Shown: positions 33,639 through 46,534 of the stretch, one piece after another
Layout of the letters: every line of letters starts with the position of its first letter
Position numbering within the stretch: position 1 is the first letter of the stretch
Assembly (NCBI GenBank): GCA_023525975.1
Contig: CM042020.1
Location: 14,190,001 to 14,254,000, forward strand
Direction of reading: 5' to 3'
Source of the DNA: Smallanthus sonchifolius
Taxonomy: Eukaryota > Streptophyta > Magnoliopsida > Asterales > Asteraceae
Length of the DNA: 64,000 nt
Made by a program: the position numbers and the translations under genes
Notes under the pieces: model-generated
What the model was told of the DNA's origin: nothing
The model's database searches: none
What the model saw: the letters and a program-made list of their open reading frames with translations, nothing else

Positions 33639-34138
33639 GAGCCCTTATTCTCCATTATTCTTCGCACCTCAACGATCCTCTACGGCTCTTTAGCTACTAA
33701 AGGCCGTTCCTCTTATCTTTTGAAAGATTCTAGCTTAAATCCTTCCATTCTAAGTAAGTTCTTCTCGTGTTCTTGCTCATTCATACTTTTTCTCGCAAAA
33801 TTCTTCATAACTAGTTAGATGTATGATTCCCTAACATGTTTATGTTATAATCATAGACCTATACAAGATCAAAAGCCTTATTTAATCAAAATTATGCAAA
33901 CATATATTTAAAAAAACTTGGTTTGATCTTTCTTGTTCATTTCAATTTCAAAAATCATGTTTTTACTAAAACTCCTTATTTTCAAATTAAATTATTTAAT
34001 ATTCAATTTCTATCTTTACTAAACTCATATTTTCACTTTAGCCCATATACTTTCCAAACACACCCTAAACTTGGTTAAGTATGCAAATAGAGTAAATTTC
34101 AAACCAGTATGTAGTTATCTAGCAAACATTAAAGTTCT

Positions 34139-34185
34139 GGCTAGGAAAAGACGGGGTTCTGATCCGACCAACTCTTTCCTAGGAA
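34139..34185 (+). repeat. Conserved stem-loop in LTR
   Basis: GGCTAGGAAAAG pairs with CTCTTTCCTAG across about 21 bases. It is preceded by CCAGTATGTAGTTATCT and followed by GGTACTACTCTGG, both shared with the solo LTR at 26,120-26,245. The 3' LTR has the same at about 40,535-40,581. Confidence 0.65.
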
Positions 34186-35650
34186 CTTTTCTGTTCGAGG
34201 TACTACTCTGGAATGATAACCATTCTAGTGTACAACAACCATTTTCAACTAATTATGATTATGATTATAAACCCCTTTCTTGCAATTATTTATACAAACT
34301 TTTATATAATTTATTTTTATTATATGAGAACATTTAAAACACAACTGTATACTTTTAATTAATAATTAATTATCGTTTAATTATTAATTAATTAGAACAT
34401 TATTATTATACTTTAAATTTTGATTTAATTACAAATTAATTAAATCATTATTTTTAACATTTATTTTTCATAAACCAAATGAAAGGTTTTATTCAATTAT
34501 TTATATAGTAAATTATTTAATTACTTATTACTCATTTATTTATTTATCCATTTATTAATTTATACGATTGCAAATAAAAGAAAACTACTTATTTATTTAT
34601 TCGTATATTTATTTACAAACAAAAGAAACCTAATTATTTTTTTATTTTTTTTATACATTTATATAATTGTTACAAACAAACAAAATCCTTATTCATTCGT
34701 TCACTTATTACAATACGATTATTTATCAAAGATTTACATAAAATATTATTTGCAAATCAAATTATTATTTTATTATTAAAATGAGGACAGACACATCAAT
34801 CTCCTCGCACATTAGGATTCCCCATTTCATTTGTACAAATCATTGATACATATTGTCCAACAAACATAGGTTAACATTGTGGTTAGCTAAAACATTTGTG
34901 TAACAAACAATATACTTGTGTGACATTCAAGCTACTCATTGCAAGGTGAGTTTACATATTCCCCTTTTCACTTTTATATCTTTGGGATGAAACATGATTA
35001 CATTCAAACTATTTGCAACTATTACAATTCAAATATTATGATCATTTGTGCAATTTGTGCCTTATGCTTTAACACTATTTGTGAAAACAAGATTTATATA
35101 CTTTTTGTGCATAGTGCAAGTGAAATCATAAACTCGGTACAAGTCGACGGTATACAATGATAAATATATTGTGTCTGACCAACCCACCCGGTTAGGGTGA
35201 TTGTTGCCGAAAACACTTAAGGACAACCTGCGTGTTATGCCTATCAGTCACAAGGTTTGATTGTGCGCCCAGTTTAAATAATAGTGATTCTCCATAATTG
35301 CCTTATTAGTCCATGTATCATATGAATTGTACACAAAACTTTTGATAACACTTGTTGTGCTAAAACCTATGTATACTCACCAACTTTTTAGTTGACTCTG
35401 TTTTCATCATGTTTCAGGTACCCATAATTGTGGGTTAGATTCAAGAGTCATCATGTAGGAAATTGCAAGACCTAGATAATAATTCAAACCTTGTTTGAAG
35501 TACCGTGTTCTCTGTGTTGTCTTTGTTTTAGTGAAGCAATTGTTATGAATATTGGTTTTATGAAATATGCAACTTTAGTATGATAATGTGCTTATGAACA
35601 GTCTACACGTCCGCCCCGACGTATTCCACCGTCGGTTGGGGTGTGACAGA

Positions 35651-35667
35651 TTGGTATCAGAGCCATG
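35651..35667 (+). promoter_or_regulatory. Primer-binding site (tRNA-Met type)
   Basis: TTGGTATCAGAGCCATGG starts two bases after the LTR end, matching initiator tRNA-Met. Confidence 0.9.
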
Positions 35668-36794
35668 GTTATAGGGAATTAGGTTATTAGACACATATGA
35701 CCTAGACTATAACCTAGGAGTCCCTAAACATGAGTTTAACTCGTGTCTTTACTAGGAACTCCACTCTATACTCATTATACATACATCCACTTACCTGTCT
35801 ACATTTGCCTATTTCTGTCTACGTAGTTCAAATACATGAACTACAGCATTCAAGAGACTACATGAAACTATTTGAAACTACATAGACTACTTGAAAAATA
35901 TTTTTAGTCTATAATCTTTAACCTTAGGATACCCTTGTGTAATTATGCTACATATTATCTAGCGTATTACATTACATGATACAACACAAATTCTCTTATT
36001 TGCTATGTTACTTGATAATCTACATGTTTACAAAAACTACTATTCATGTGATACCTTATTAGCTACACTATTTGAATTGTTTGCACAATACCTATTTGAT
36101 ATCACTAGATGCTATCCTAAGTTTTTCCATACACACATTCATCTTTACACATCATCACAAGTCACTTATGGAAAGATTTAAACTCCTAGACCCAATGCCA
36201 ATTAAAATTTTAAAATCCCATCAAAGTTTTGGGTTATGAAAGTTAGTAGAGAACATATGCAATCCAGAAGGGTGGATGTCTGTACCTTGGGTCTTCTGTC
36301 TAGGAAAGCATTTCATATAAATCCAAATCAACCGAAGGATCTGTATGCTTCCCTGAGATTTCCCAAAGTGAGTGTCCACCTATAGGCTAAAACATGTCTT
36401 CTTGAAAATATATGAACTCAAATCACTTTGATTTGTCACTGTATCCATTGGGTTATGCCCCAAATGAATACAACCTAAACACCATTCGCTTAACTATTAT
36501 GATTTGGTACACAAGTCTAAACCTCCTACTTGACTCTGACACTTAATCATGTTTAAGTCAACAACACCCCTTCATCCTAATGCCTTGAAAATTTTATCAC
36601 CCTTATTATCATTTGCAAAGGATCTAAATCCTTAGACCTTACAATCCGAGGAAAAGAAGCTGCTTGAATAGATGAAACACACCTTTGATCCACAAGACAC
36701 AATCCTTAATGATTTTCATCATAACCATGAGTTCAAATAATAATGTTAATGGTACATGATGGCTGGAAGAGTGGGTGTAAGTCCATGAAAGGTT

Positions 36795-36855
36795 CCGACT
36801 AAGGAAAGACTGAGTACTTCAGTGCGTGTCCCTTATGACCCATCTCTCTTTCCTT
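36795..36855 (+). repeat. Related stem-loop inside the pol-less element
   Basis: CGACTAAGGAAAGA pairs with TCTCTTTCCTTGG. The following GTGAGTACACTACTTATAGG resembles the sequence after the LTR stem-loops. It lies about 200 bp before the gag start. Confidence 0.5.
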
Positions 36856-37003
36856 GGAATCCTTTTCGTGAGTACACTACTTATAGGTCAAGTGTTACCC
36901 CTGATATATTATTATGAGAAATCGGTGTTATGATTAGTCAAAATCTAAACTCATAAGCAACTTTAACAATTATCATCACACATACGACCTTTTCGTGCTA
37001 GAC

Positions 37004-37361
37004 ATGGCTTCTTACCCTCCTCACTCCCCTAAGAATCACCCCGAAGCAGAGTCCACACAAGAGGAAGACTTTGTGTCCCCATCACCAGACAACTAGTCAC
37101 CGGCACGACTAGCTGCCAGATCCATGTTTGACCGAAGAGCAGATTGGCATAGGAGCAGGCTTGAGACTCCGAGCAGCTGAATCATCTCCTCCGAGAGACC
37201 CTTATCCAGCACCTAACCTAAACCCTCCAGAACCAAGAGCAGGACAAGTCATGAGACTTACCACTGCAATAAGAGTTCCAGTTGATACTGCTCACCTATA
37301 TATAAGGACTATAGAGTTTCAGAGAAAAGGAATGGAGACCAGGGAATACTTAAATAACTAG
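37004..37361 (+). pseudogene. Gag start remnant
   Basis: ATG at 37,004 opens MASYPPHSPKNHPEAESTQ, stops at TAG 37,094-37,096 and continues in frame as SPARLAARSMFDRRADWHRS before another stop. A parallel frame (37,128-37,361) is Pro-rich and ends LYIRTIEFQRKGMETREYL. The position after the PBS suits gag, but no capsid or zinc knuckle survives. Confidence 0.5.
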
Positions 37362-38239
37362 AGCTGAAGCCCGGTTTGCAATACGAATAACCACAATGAT
37401 GATCGTCTTGGTGCCCATCTGCTTCCTGGTGAAAAACCATCTGAGATGTTAGCCGGATACTCTATTTCTCATTTTATAACAATTTTAATTTGAAATCCAT
37501 ATCCCGCACCCAAATATAAATATTATTATTGGCTAGCCTTAGTAGTTGACATCTAAACCTTCCTTGTAAACTAATTGTTTTGTTATTTCTCGATTTAACT
37601 AATATAGTTATTTTGTTCAAATAAAATCTTTACCAAACCCTTGGTTTATAGATTTTATCTAGAGTATAAACTATTTACAAACCCTTTTACCTTGTAAGGA
37701 AACTTAATACCCGTCTTGTACAAATTGTTGTATAAAAGTATTAACAAATATTTCATCCTTTTAATAATAACTTGATTAATTATTTTATATTGACTATTTA
37801 TTCCATTAAACTAATTATTATTTAAATCTTGGCTTAATTATTAAATAATAAGGTCATTATTATCTTTTGAAACATTTTCCTTATGATAATGGAATTAAAA
37901 GGTTTTTATTTATGCAATTATCCATCCGCTCAAATTATTTGTTTTTCACTTAATTTTTAATTTACAAACAAGAGTAAAATTTCAATTACTTGTTTATTTA
38001 CAAACAAGAAACACAAATTAGATATTCATGTACACATTATTCTGATTACCTGTAAAACTTTCCCATCACCTTGCACCTTTGGGAATGTATGAGCTTACTT
38101 GTCACTTCAAGGAGATGAACCATTTCGTGTAGGCGTTAACCACCCATATAAACCTCAACAAAAATTGAAAACTTAAAATCCAACTACCTACATGATACAT
38201 GAATGTCAAGCAACACGCTTGTCTGCAAAACTCGATCAC

Positions 38240-38590
38240 CTACGAAATTTGATAGCTTACGTTACTCATGAGAGTCAATTATTTACATATGAACGTTCAC
38301 ATTGTATGTGAAAACTAATTTGTTTACATTATACACGAAACTTAATTCGTCACATTATACACCAAACTTGGTTGTTTGCAATATGCATGATACTAGATTG
38401 TTCACATCATACTTGAAACTTACACGTTTGCAATATACATGATACTACTTGTTCACATGATACATGATACTTGGTTGTTTGCAATATGCATGATACTAGA
38501 TCATTTACATTATACATGAAAAATGAGTGTTTACATTGTTTGCAATTAATTGCCCACTATATACATGAGGCATGATCGTTCACTTTATCC
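38240..38590 (+). repeat. Irregular minisatellite in the pol-less element
   Basis: Repeats of a roughly 45-bp theme: GTTTGCAATATGCATGATACT alternating with TTCACATCATACTTGAAACTT-like sequence. Seven or more degenerate units. Confidence 0.65.
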
Positions 38591-38601
38591 ATAAAAATTG
38601 A

Positions 38602-38712
38602 GAGCTATAAACTTTGAGCTACTCGGGGTTTGACGTATTCTTGTTCAAACTCGAGAAAGCTATAAACTTTAAAGCTACTCGAGGTTTGATATATTCTTGT
38701 TCAAACACGAGG
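38602..38712 (+). repeat. Tandem duplication, about 55 bp x 2
   Basis: Two copies of GCTATAAACTTT...GCTACTCG(G/A)GGTTTGA followed by ATTCTTGTTCAAAC. Confidence 0.8.
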
Positions 38713-39490
38713 AAGCTATGGAACTCTAAGTTATGCCACATTATTACTCTTTATTTTTCTGATGGACCTTACTATCTAGGGGCACAATTATTTATTATCA
38801 ATTCATAAGTGAAAACAATAGATATGAACTAAGTGATTTTGTGTCCCCTCTGGGATGATCTATATGGATCATACAATGAATTGAGTAATTACGGGTGCAC
38901 ACGTAATTATAAAAATCAGCGCATGGAAAACCAAGGGAATTATGCCGTGTGTTATGACATGAAACCTATCGTAACATATAGTAATGAAACTAATGTGATA
39001 TGATAAGGGCATGGTGGATACGCCTCTGGTACTTCCTATATATAAGTGTTCCTGTCATACTGTCAGAGGTAGCGTTGCTCGTATCACGTAAAGTTTTATG
39101 TTATTTTGACCTTGACCAATGTTTGTGAAATCTCTTATCGAGTGACATTTCTTGAACATATTAGACTACATCCTAAACAAGTGTTGATCATCAAACACTC
39201 AAACCATTCCCATTCCGAGTGATGCATTTCATCCTAGGAGTTCAAGATATGATTCGGCAATTTTTCTCCTCAACTCACTTCAAACTAAACCCACTATCAG
39301 CATTCATGCCGGACTTTGAATATCAGACCTAAATCTTGTTATTGAATGTACTCATCAAACCAAATTTTCAAAGATCATTAAGAATCTAAACGTGAGGATC
39401 AAATAAAACTTAAGTACTCTCATCTCCTTTCTAACTCAGAAGTCTCCATCAGTTGAATTTCGGGACGAAATTCTCTCAACTTGGGGATAC

Positions 39491-42043
39491 TGTAACCTCC
39501 ACGATTTTCTAGCATTATTCCATCCAATTTTAGATAATGATAACACTTCATTTCAAACTCGTACTTATCACATTAATTATTATTTTAACGAGTGTTAATT
39601 CAAAGTTTCATTCTTATTGTAACACATTATTTTCTAATTGTACATATATAACATCTGTATGTATATTTATATAGATATATATATACTTTGTTATAATAAC
39701 TACGAACTTTAAATCATGTATTTATATTATATATATATATATAAGTATTTATTTATAAATATATGTAAATATATATTTGTTTGAAATAAATAAATAATTT
39801 ATACAACTTTATAATTTTATAAAAAATAGAAACTTTTTCCTTTTATAAAATTAGTGTGATAAAACAAATAAGTATATAATTACATTTATAAAAAAACTTT
39901 AAATATGAATTATGTTGAAACATAAAATTAATGAGCACTTAAGTTAGAATATTAAAAATTATTCTTCATCTTTTGCATCCAAGTCCAATTATCTATTTAA
40001 ATTTTGCGAATAAGTCCCTAATCCACCCTATAAATAGAGCCCTTATTCCTCCATTATTCTTCGCACCTCAACGATCATCTAGGGCTCTCTAGCTACTAAA
40101 GGTCGTTCTTCTCATCTTTTGGAAGATTCAAGCTTAAATCATTCCATTCTAAGTAAGTTATTCTCATGTTATTGCTCGTTCATACTTTTTCTTTCAAAAT
40201 TATTCATAACTAGCTAGATCTATGATTTCCTAACATGTTTATGTTATAATCATAGACCTATCCAAGATCAAAAGCCTTATTTAATCAAAACTGTGCAAAC
40301 TTATATTTAAAAAACTTAGTTTGATCTTTCTTTTTCCTTTTAATTTCAAAAATCATGTTTTTACTAAAACTCCTTATTTTTAAATTAACATATTTAATAT
40401 TCAATTTGTATCTTTACTAAACTCATATTTTCACTTTAGCCTATATACTTTTCAAACACCCTAAACTTGGTTAAGTATGAAAGTAGAGTAAATTTCAAAC
40501 CAGTATGTAATTATCTAGCAAACTTTAAAGTTCTGGATAGGAAAAGACGGGGTTCTGATCCGACCAACTCTTTCCTAGGAACTTTTCTGTTAGAGGTACT
40601 ACTCTGGAATGATAACCAATATAGTGTACAACAACCACTTTCAACTAATTATGATTATGATTATAAACCCCTTTCTTGCAAATATTTATACAAACTTTTA
40701 TATAATTTATTTTTATTATATGAGAACATTTAAAACACAATTATATACTTTTAGTTAATAATTAATTATGGTTTAATTATTAATTAATTAGAACATTATT
40801 ATTATACTTTAAATTTTGGTTTAATTACAAATTAATTAAATCATTATTTTTAACATTTATTTTTCATAAATCAAATGAAGTTTTATTCAATTATTTATGT
40901 ACTAAATTATTTAATTACTTATTTCTCATTTATTTATTTATCCATTTATTAATTTATGCGATTGCAAATAAAAGAAAACTACTCATTTATTTATTTGTGT
41001 ATTTATTTACAAACAAGAGAATCCTAATTATTTTTTATATTTTTTTATACATTTATATAATTGTTACAAACAAAAAAAAATCCGTATTCATTCGTTCACT
41101 TATTACAATACGATTATTTATCAAAGATTTACATAAAATATTATTTGCAACTCAAATAATTATTTTATTATTAAAATGAGGACACCCACATCAATCTTCT
41201 CGCACATTAGGATTCCCTATTTCATTTGTACAAATTATTGATACATATTGTCCAACAAACATAGGTTAACATTGTGGTTAGCTAAAACATTTGTTCAACA
41301 AACAACATACTTGTGTGACATTCAAGCTACTCATTGCAAGGTGAGTTTACATATCCCCTTTTTTACTTTTATATATTTAGGGTGAAACATGATTACATTC
41401 AAACTATTTGCAACTATTACAATTCAAACATTATGACTATTTGTGCAATTTGTGCCTTATGCTTGAACACTATTTGTGCAAACAACATTTACTTACTTTT
41501 TATGCATAGTGCAAGTGCAATCATTAACTCAGTATAAGCCGACGGTATACAATGATAGATCTATTGTGTCTGACCAACCCCCCCGGTTAGGGTGATTGTT
41601 GCCGAAAACACTTAAGGATAACCTGCGTGTTATGCCTATTAGTCACAAGGTTTGACTGTGCGCCCAGTTTAAACAATAGTGGCTCTCCATAATTGCCTTA
41701 TTAATCTATGTATCATATGAATTGTATACAAAACTTTTGATAACACTTGTTGTGCTAAAACCTATGTATGCTCACCAACTTTTTAGTTGACTATGTTTTC
41801 ATCATGTTTCAAGTGCCAATAATTGAGGGTTAGATTGAAGAGTCATCACGTAGGAAATTGCAAGTCCTAAATAATAATTCAAACCTTGTTTGAAGTACCG
41901 TGTTATCTGTTTTGTCTTAGTTTTAGTGAAACAGTTGTTATGAAAATTGGTTTTATGAAATATGCAACTTTAGTATGATCATGTGCTTATGAACAGTCTA
42001 CACGTCCGCCCCGACGTATTCCGCCGTCGGTTGGGGTGTGACA
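39491..42043 (+). repeat. 3' LTR of the pol-less element
   Basis: 2,553 bp, nearly colinear with 33,098-35,648; small indels include a longer TA run near 39,729-39,742. Confidence 0.92.
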
Positions 42044-44335
42044 GGTCGAGGTGCACCGCCTCAACTGAGCGTTCCGCAACTGGGCCAGTGATATAGTGCT
42101 TCAATTTATGCTCATTTACTTTGAACGGTGTGGAACCGATAGGTGTGGTGAATGCCGTACGGAAAGCCCAGAGTGCATCATCTAGCTTATCTGCCCAATC
42201 CTTCCTATTCGACCCAACCGTTTTCTCCAGGATCCACTTAATCCCACGGTTTTTAACCTCTACCTGCCCACTAGTCTGCGGATGATAAGCCGTTGCAAGT
42301 CGATAGGTGACCCCATATCTTTGCAAGATTTTCTCCATCTACGCATTGCAGAAGTGGATACCTCTGTCGATAATTAGTGCCTTTGGCACAACAAATCTAG
42401 CAAACAACTTCCTCAAGAATCTAAAAACTACTCTCGCATCATTCGTGGGTAGAGCTTCGGCCTCCACCCACTTGGAAACGTAATCCACCGCGACGAGTAT
42501 GTACTTATTCCCTTGAGATAAAGGGAACAGTCCCATGAAGTCAACCCCCCGGACAACAAACACCTCAACAATCTGGATGGGGTTCTATGGCATATCATTC
42601 GTGGAAGAGATGTTCCCCATCCTCTAGCATGCATCACATCTCCTAACGAATGCGTGAGCATACTTAAATATCGTCGGCCAATAAAAACCTGAATCAAATA
42701 CTTGTTTAGTTGTGTAGCTGGCCACGTTATGACCTCTAGTGGGACCCTCATGGCACTGCCTCAGAATGCTCTCAACCTCACTCTCGGCTACACATCTCCT
42801 GATCACCTGATTTGCTCCTACTCTGAACAGATGCGGATCCTCCCAAATGAAGTGCCGAATATCTGCGAAGAGTTTCTTCTTCTACTAGTGAGTCATGCCC
42901 TTTATCAAGATGACATCAACAAGGTAGTTCGCAATGTTCGCGAACCAAGGGCAATCATCCTCACTCACACTCACTCTCATCAAAGTCTCCATGTGGAAAC
43001 GGTCGTCAATCTGAACTCCCGTGTGCTCACTCTCAGTACCCCTCTAATCGTGACAAGTGATCGGCTGCCACGTTTTCTACCCCTTCTTATCTCTAATCTC
43101 TCTATTAAACTCTTGCAGCAACAGGATCCAAGGTATAAGGCGGGACTTAGTGTCCTGCTTGCTGAAAAGTTATCTCACTACTGTGTGGTCTGTGTAAATG
43201 ATGGTTTTGGACAGCACAAGATAGCACCTGAATTTATCGAATGCAAACACCACGACCAATAACTCCTTCTCTGTGGCGGTGTAGTGCTCTTGAGCATCAT
43301 TCAAGGTTTGGCTAGCATAGTAAATGGGATGGAAGTGTTTGTCCTTCCGCTGTCCTAAAACCGCCCCTAATGCGAAATCGCTCGCATCGCACATCAACTC
43401 GAATGGAAGTGACCAATATGGGGCTACCATGATAGGGGCATCAACCAACTTGCCCTTCAACAACTCAAATTCCCTCAAACACTAATCAGAAAACACGAAG
43501 GGCGCATCCTTCTCCAACAACTGCGTTATCGGCCTTGCTATCTTGGAGAAATCGCGAATGAATCGCCGGTAGAAGCCGGCATGGCCAAGAAAACTCCTAA
43601 TCGCTCTCACACATGTCGGTGGGGGAAGTTTAGAGATTGTATCCACTTTAGCTCTATCCACCTCTATGCATGCATGTGATATTCTGTGCCCTAGCACTAT
43701 GCCCTCTCTTACCATAAAGTGGCACTACTCCTAATTCAGCATCAGATTTGTCTCCTCACATCGAGCCAACATTCTCTCTAAATTCCTCAAGCAGTGGTCG
43801 AAAGAGCTCCCAAAAATTGATAAATTATCCATAAACACCTCCATAAAGTTTTCGACCATGTCATGAAAGATAGCAATCATACAACGTTGGAAGGTAGCTG
43901 GAGCGTTGCATAGCCCGAAGGGCATGCGGCGGTAAGCAAACGTACCATAGGGGCACGTGAAAGTGGTCTTCTCCTGGTCCTCGGGTGAAATGGGGACCTG
44001 GAAATAACCAAAAAAGCCATCGAGAAAGCAATAGAACTGCTACCCCATCAAACGCTCCAGCATCTGATCAATGAACGATAGCGGAAAATGATCCTTCCTA
44101 GTCGCGTCGTTCAGCCTCATGTAATCTATGCACACTCTCCACCCCGTAACCGTCCTCATCGGTATCAACTCATTCTTTTCATTCACCACATTTGTCATTC
44201 CCCCTTTCTTGGGGACCACCTGCACTGGATTCACCCATGCGGAGTCAGAAATGGGTTAAATCAACCCTACATCTAACAACTTCAACACCTCTTTTTTCAC
44301 AACCTCCTGCATCTTAGGGTTTAGTCTCCGCTGCC
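42044..44335 (-). pseudogene. pol: Element B reverse transcriptase, RNase H and integrase
   Basis: One frame, shifted relative to gag-protease. RT: VQVVPKKGGMTNVVNEKNE, GWRVCIDYMRLNDATRKDHF, YCFLDGF and RMPFGLCNAPATFQR; the catalytic box reads FMDN where the family needs a second Asp. RNase H: MCDASDFALGAVLGQRKD and ATEKELLVVVFAFDKFR. Integrase: zinc region with HEGPTRGHN and RRCDAC, then VDFMG, IIDRGIHFCN and HPQTSGQVEVKNRG. Stops fall at about 44,258, 44,037, 43,728, 43,479, 43,168, 42,600 and 42,336. The integrase C-terminus is deleted: STPF is joined to the terminal FKVNEHKLKHY tail. The frame is cut at 42,044 by the 33,098 element. Confidence 0.92.
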
Positions 44336-45370
44336 CTAGTACAGTGTATCTTCATGACTGCTCGAATGCTTCATGGACATATTCAAGTCGAATTTCACCT
44401 TCTCATCATTCACACCAAGGGTCAGCTTACCGCTAAAAACATCTATCATCGCGTGAGCGATAGCTAGGAATGGACGTCCCAAAATAAGAGGGACATGCTC
44501 GTCCTCGTCCATATCCAATATGACAAAGTCCACAGGGAAGATGAACTTGTATACCCTAACCAACATATTCCCAACAAAATCGCGCGGATACTTAACCGGA
44601 CGGTCGGTAAGCTGAAGACTCATCCGCGTCGGCTGCGGTTCTCCTAGGCCTAGCTTCTTAAAAACAGAGTAGGGCATCAGGTTGATCCTAGCACCTAGGT
44701 CGGCAAGAGCGTTGCCTACAGATAACCCACCAATAACACAAGGGATAGTGAAACTCCCTGGATCCTTCATCTTCTGTGGAAGGCTGGGTTCTATAACCGT
44801 AGAACACCATTCATTCATCACCACGGTGGAAAGCGCCTCAAGTTTAGTTTTATTCATCAACATGTCCTTGAGGTACTTCGCATACTTGGGCATACTAGAC
44901 AAATCCTCAACAAATGGGATGTTAATGTGTAGCTGGTTATAGCATGTTAAGAAACTTCTGATAGTGACTGTCCTCTTTCTATCTTCTAAGCCTACTGGGA
45001 TATGGAAGTGGGGGTTATACTCTCTCACAGGCGTCTCAGTCGCCTTCCTAGCTGTATCCTCTGGCTGTGCTGTAATTGCTGGGCTTCGCCTCGCTTGCAC
45101 CTTGCTAGGATTCGCCTCCATATCAATCTCCTCATCGACCGGTTCATCCTCATCATCCACCGGTCTCGGAGTCTCGGCACCTCGGCCGCTCCCAGTAGTC
45201 ACTGCCTTCGCGAACTGCCGTGAGTGACCGAGGTTCGTATCAGTGTTACTAGGCAGACTACCTTCCATCCTACTCTTAAGCATCTCAACTATCTCTCCTA
45301 CATGCCTCTCTACATTCTGCAACGCCACTCCCTGTCTTTGGATCATCGTGTCATGCTCCTTAAACTTCAC
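44336..45370 (-). pseudogene. Element B gag C-terminal helix and aspartic protease
   Basis: In frame with gag. An N-terminal helical segment (VALQNVERHVGEIVEMLKS) precedes an acidic linker (DDEDEPVDEEIDME). The protease domain has VIGGLSVGNALADLGARINL, RMSLQLTDRPVKYP and LILGRPFLAIAHAMID. The residue after the ADLGA active-site motif is Arg where element A has Ser. The C-terminal GRPFL motif is intact, unlike in element A. A TAG at 44,336-44,338 ends the frame, and RT resumes in another frame. Confidence 0.9.
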
Positions 45371-45412
45371 AGCATTCTCCTGATGCCGCCTCTCATCACG
45401 CTCCAGAAACTA

Positions 45413-46534
45413 AGTCATCATCTCTTCAAAGCGATCCTTCTTCTCCCTGCTTCCCTGGCCCGATTTCTAGAACAAGCTCTGGTTCTGATTACTCCTCCAA
45501 TTGGAACCAAAGTTGTTTCTCCATCCAGAGTTACCGTTAGAGTTACCGTACGAGTTATTACGGTTTTGGTTTCCTAAGTACTCTACCTGCTCCTGGGTCA
45601 TCTGGCAATCAACAGTGTGGTGGCCTCCCTTACAGATCTCACAGCTCCGATCCGACTTCATTTGCAAATCTTTCACTTTTCTGGCTAAAGCCTCTATCTG
45701 TGCCGCCAAGGTTGTATTCAAATCAACATGCATAACCCCTCTCTGTGAATTCTCAGATTGTGGGCTCTACTAACCGGTCATAGCAATATCCTTGAATAGG
45801 TCAAAGCACTCATCAGGGGACTTGCTCGGCATCATGTTTCCTCCTGCAGCTGTATCTAGTTGTCCTCTACTAGCAATGGAGCAGCCATTATAAAACTTCT
45901 CAACTAAACACCAATCCTCTATACCATGATGCGGGCAATCGTTACACAGCCCCTTAAATCTCTCCCACGCGTCGTGAAAACTCTCCCCTAGCTGCTTCTT
46001 AAAATCATGGATCAAACTCTTGTGGTGAGCAACCTTAGAAAGGGGGTAGTATTGAGCAAGAAATTTGTCCTTCATAGCAGTCCAAGTGGTGATGGAACCA
46101 TTGGGTAAGGACTCAAGCCAAGTGGCGGCTTTATCTGCCAAACTGAATGGGAATAGACGCAACAGTTTTGCATCCTCAATGACGCCATTAAGGCGGAAAG
46201 TGTCGCAGACCCTACTGAATCTAGTGAGATGGGAGTGTGGGTTCTCATGCAAATTCCCACGGAATTGCACATTAGTGGCGATAATGCTCATGACATGAGA
46301 TGGAAACTGCCACGAGTTAGCATCTACAGTAGGCTGAGTGATGCTAGAACGCACGCCACCGTCGGTCGACTTGGCGTAATTAGAAACGGTCCTTCGTGCT
46401 GGTGGCTCGCCCATTTCTTCAGAAGATGTTTCAACAGTCTCTACAACAGGTTTCTTTCGGAACAGATGCTCGGGCTTTAGTAGAGCAGCAAACTCAGCAG
46501 ATCCTGTGGAACGGGTGCGGCGACTATGTTGCAT
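45413..46534 (-). pseudogene. gag: Element B gag (capsid and zinc knuckle)
   Basis: Start ATG at 46,534 (MQHSRRTRSTGSAEF), the first ATG after the PBS that fits the family start. The capsid domain has FPFSLADKAATWLESLPNGS, FLAQYYPLSKVAHHK and AWERFKGLCNDCPHHG. The tandem stop TAG-TAG at 45,767-45,772 follows DIAMTG. The same frame then carries the knuckle CEICKGGHHTVDC and an Asn/Gly/Arg-rich tail, broken by TAG at 45,467-45,469 and TAG at 45,410-45,412. Coordinates include these in-frame breaks. Confidence 0.9.

Larger units (their letters stand above)
33098..35648 (+). repeat. 5' LTR of the pol-less element
   Basis: TGTAACCTCCACG to GGGGTGTGACA, 2,551 bp. It includes the TATA box (33,631), the stem-loop (34,139-34,185) and long AT-rich stretches. 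The small frame 34,071-34,337 is repeated in the other LTR and is not a gene. Confidence 0.92.
33098..42043 (+). mobile_element. Pol-less chromovirus-like (Tekay/Del-type) LTR element
   Basis: 8.9 kb, flanked by a perfect GGTCG duplication (33,093-33,097 and 42,044-42,048). LTRs are 33,098-35,648 and 39,491-42,043. A tRNA-Met PBS follows the left LTR and a CTTGGGGATAC PPT precedes the right one. The 3.8-kb interior codes no protease, RT or integrase, only a decayed start of gag. It has the structure called LARD (large retrotransposon derivative). The LTRs differ by scattered changes only, so it is the youngest layer of this nest. Confidence 0.9.

Noticed and set aside
34071..34337. 88-codon frame present twice (also 40,467-40,733)
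   Set aside because: It is duplicated only because it lies in the two LTRs; no domain, and the conserved part is a stem-loop.
42702..43262. 186-codon plus-strand frame
   Set aside because: Antisense shadow of the RNase H to integrase part of element B.
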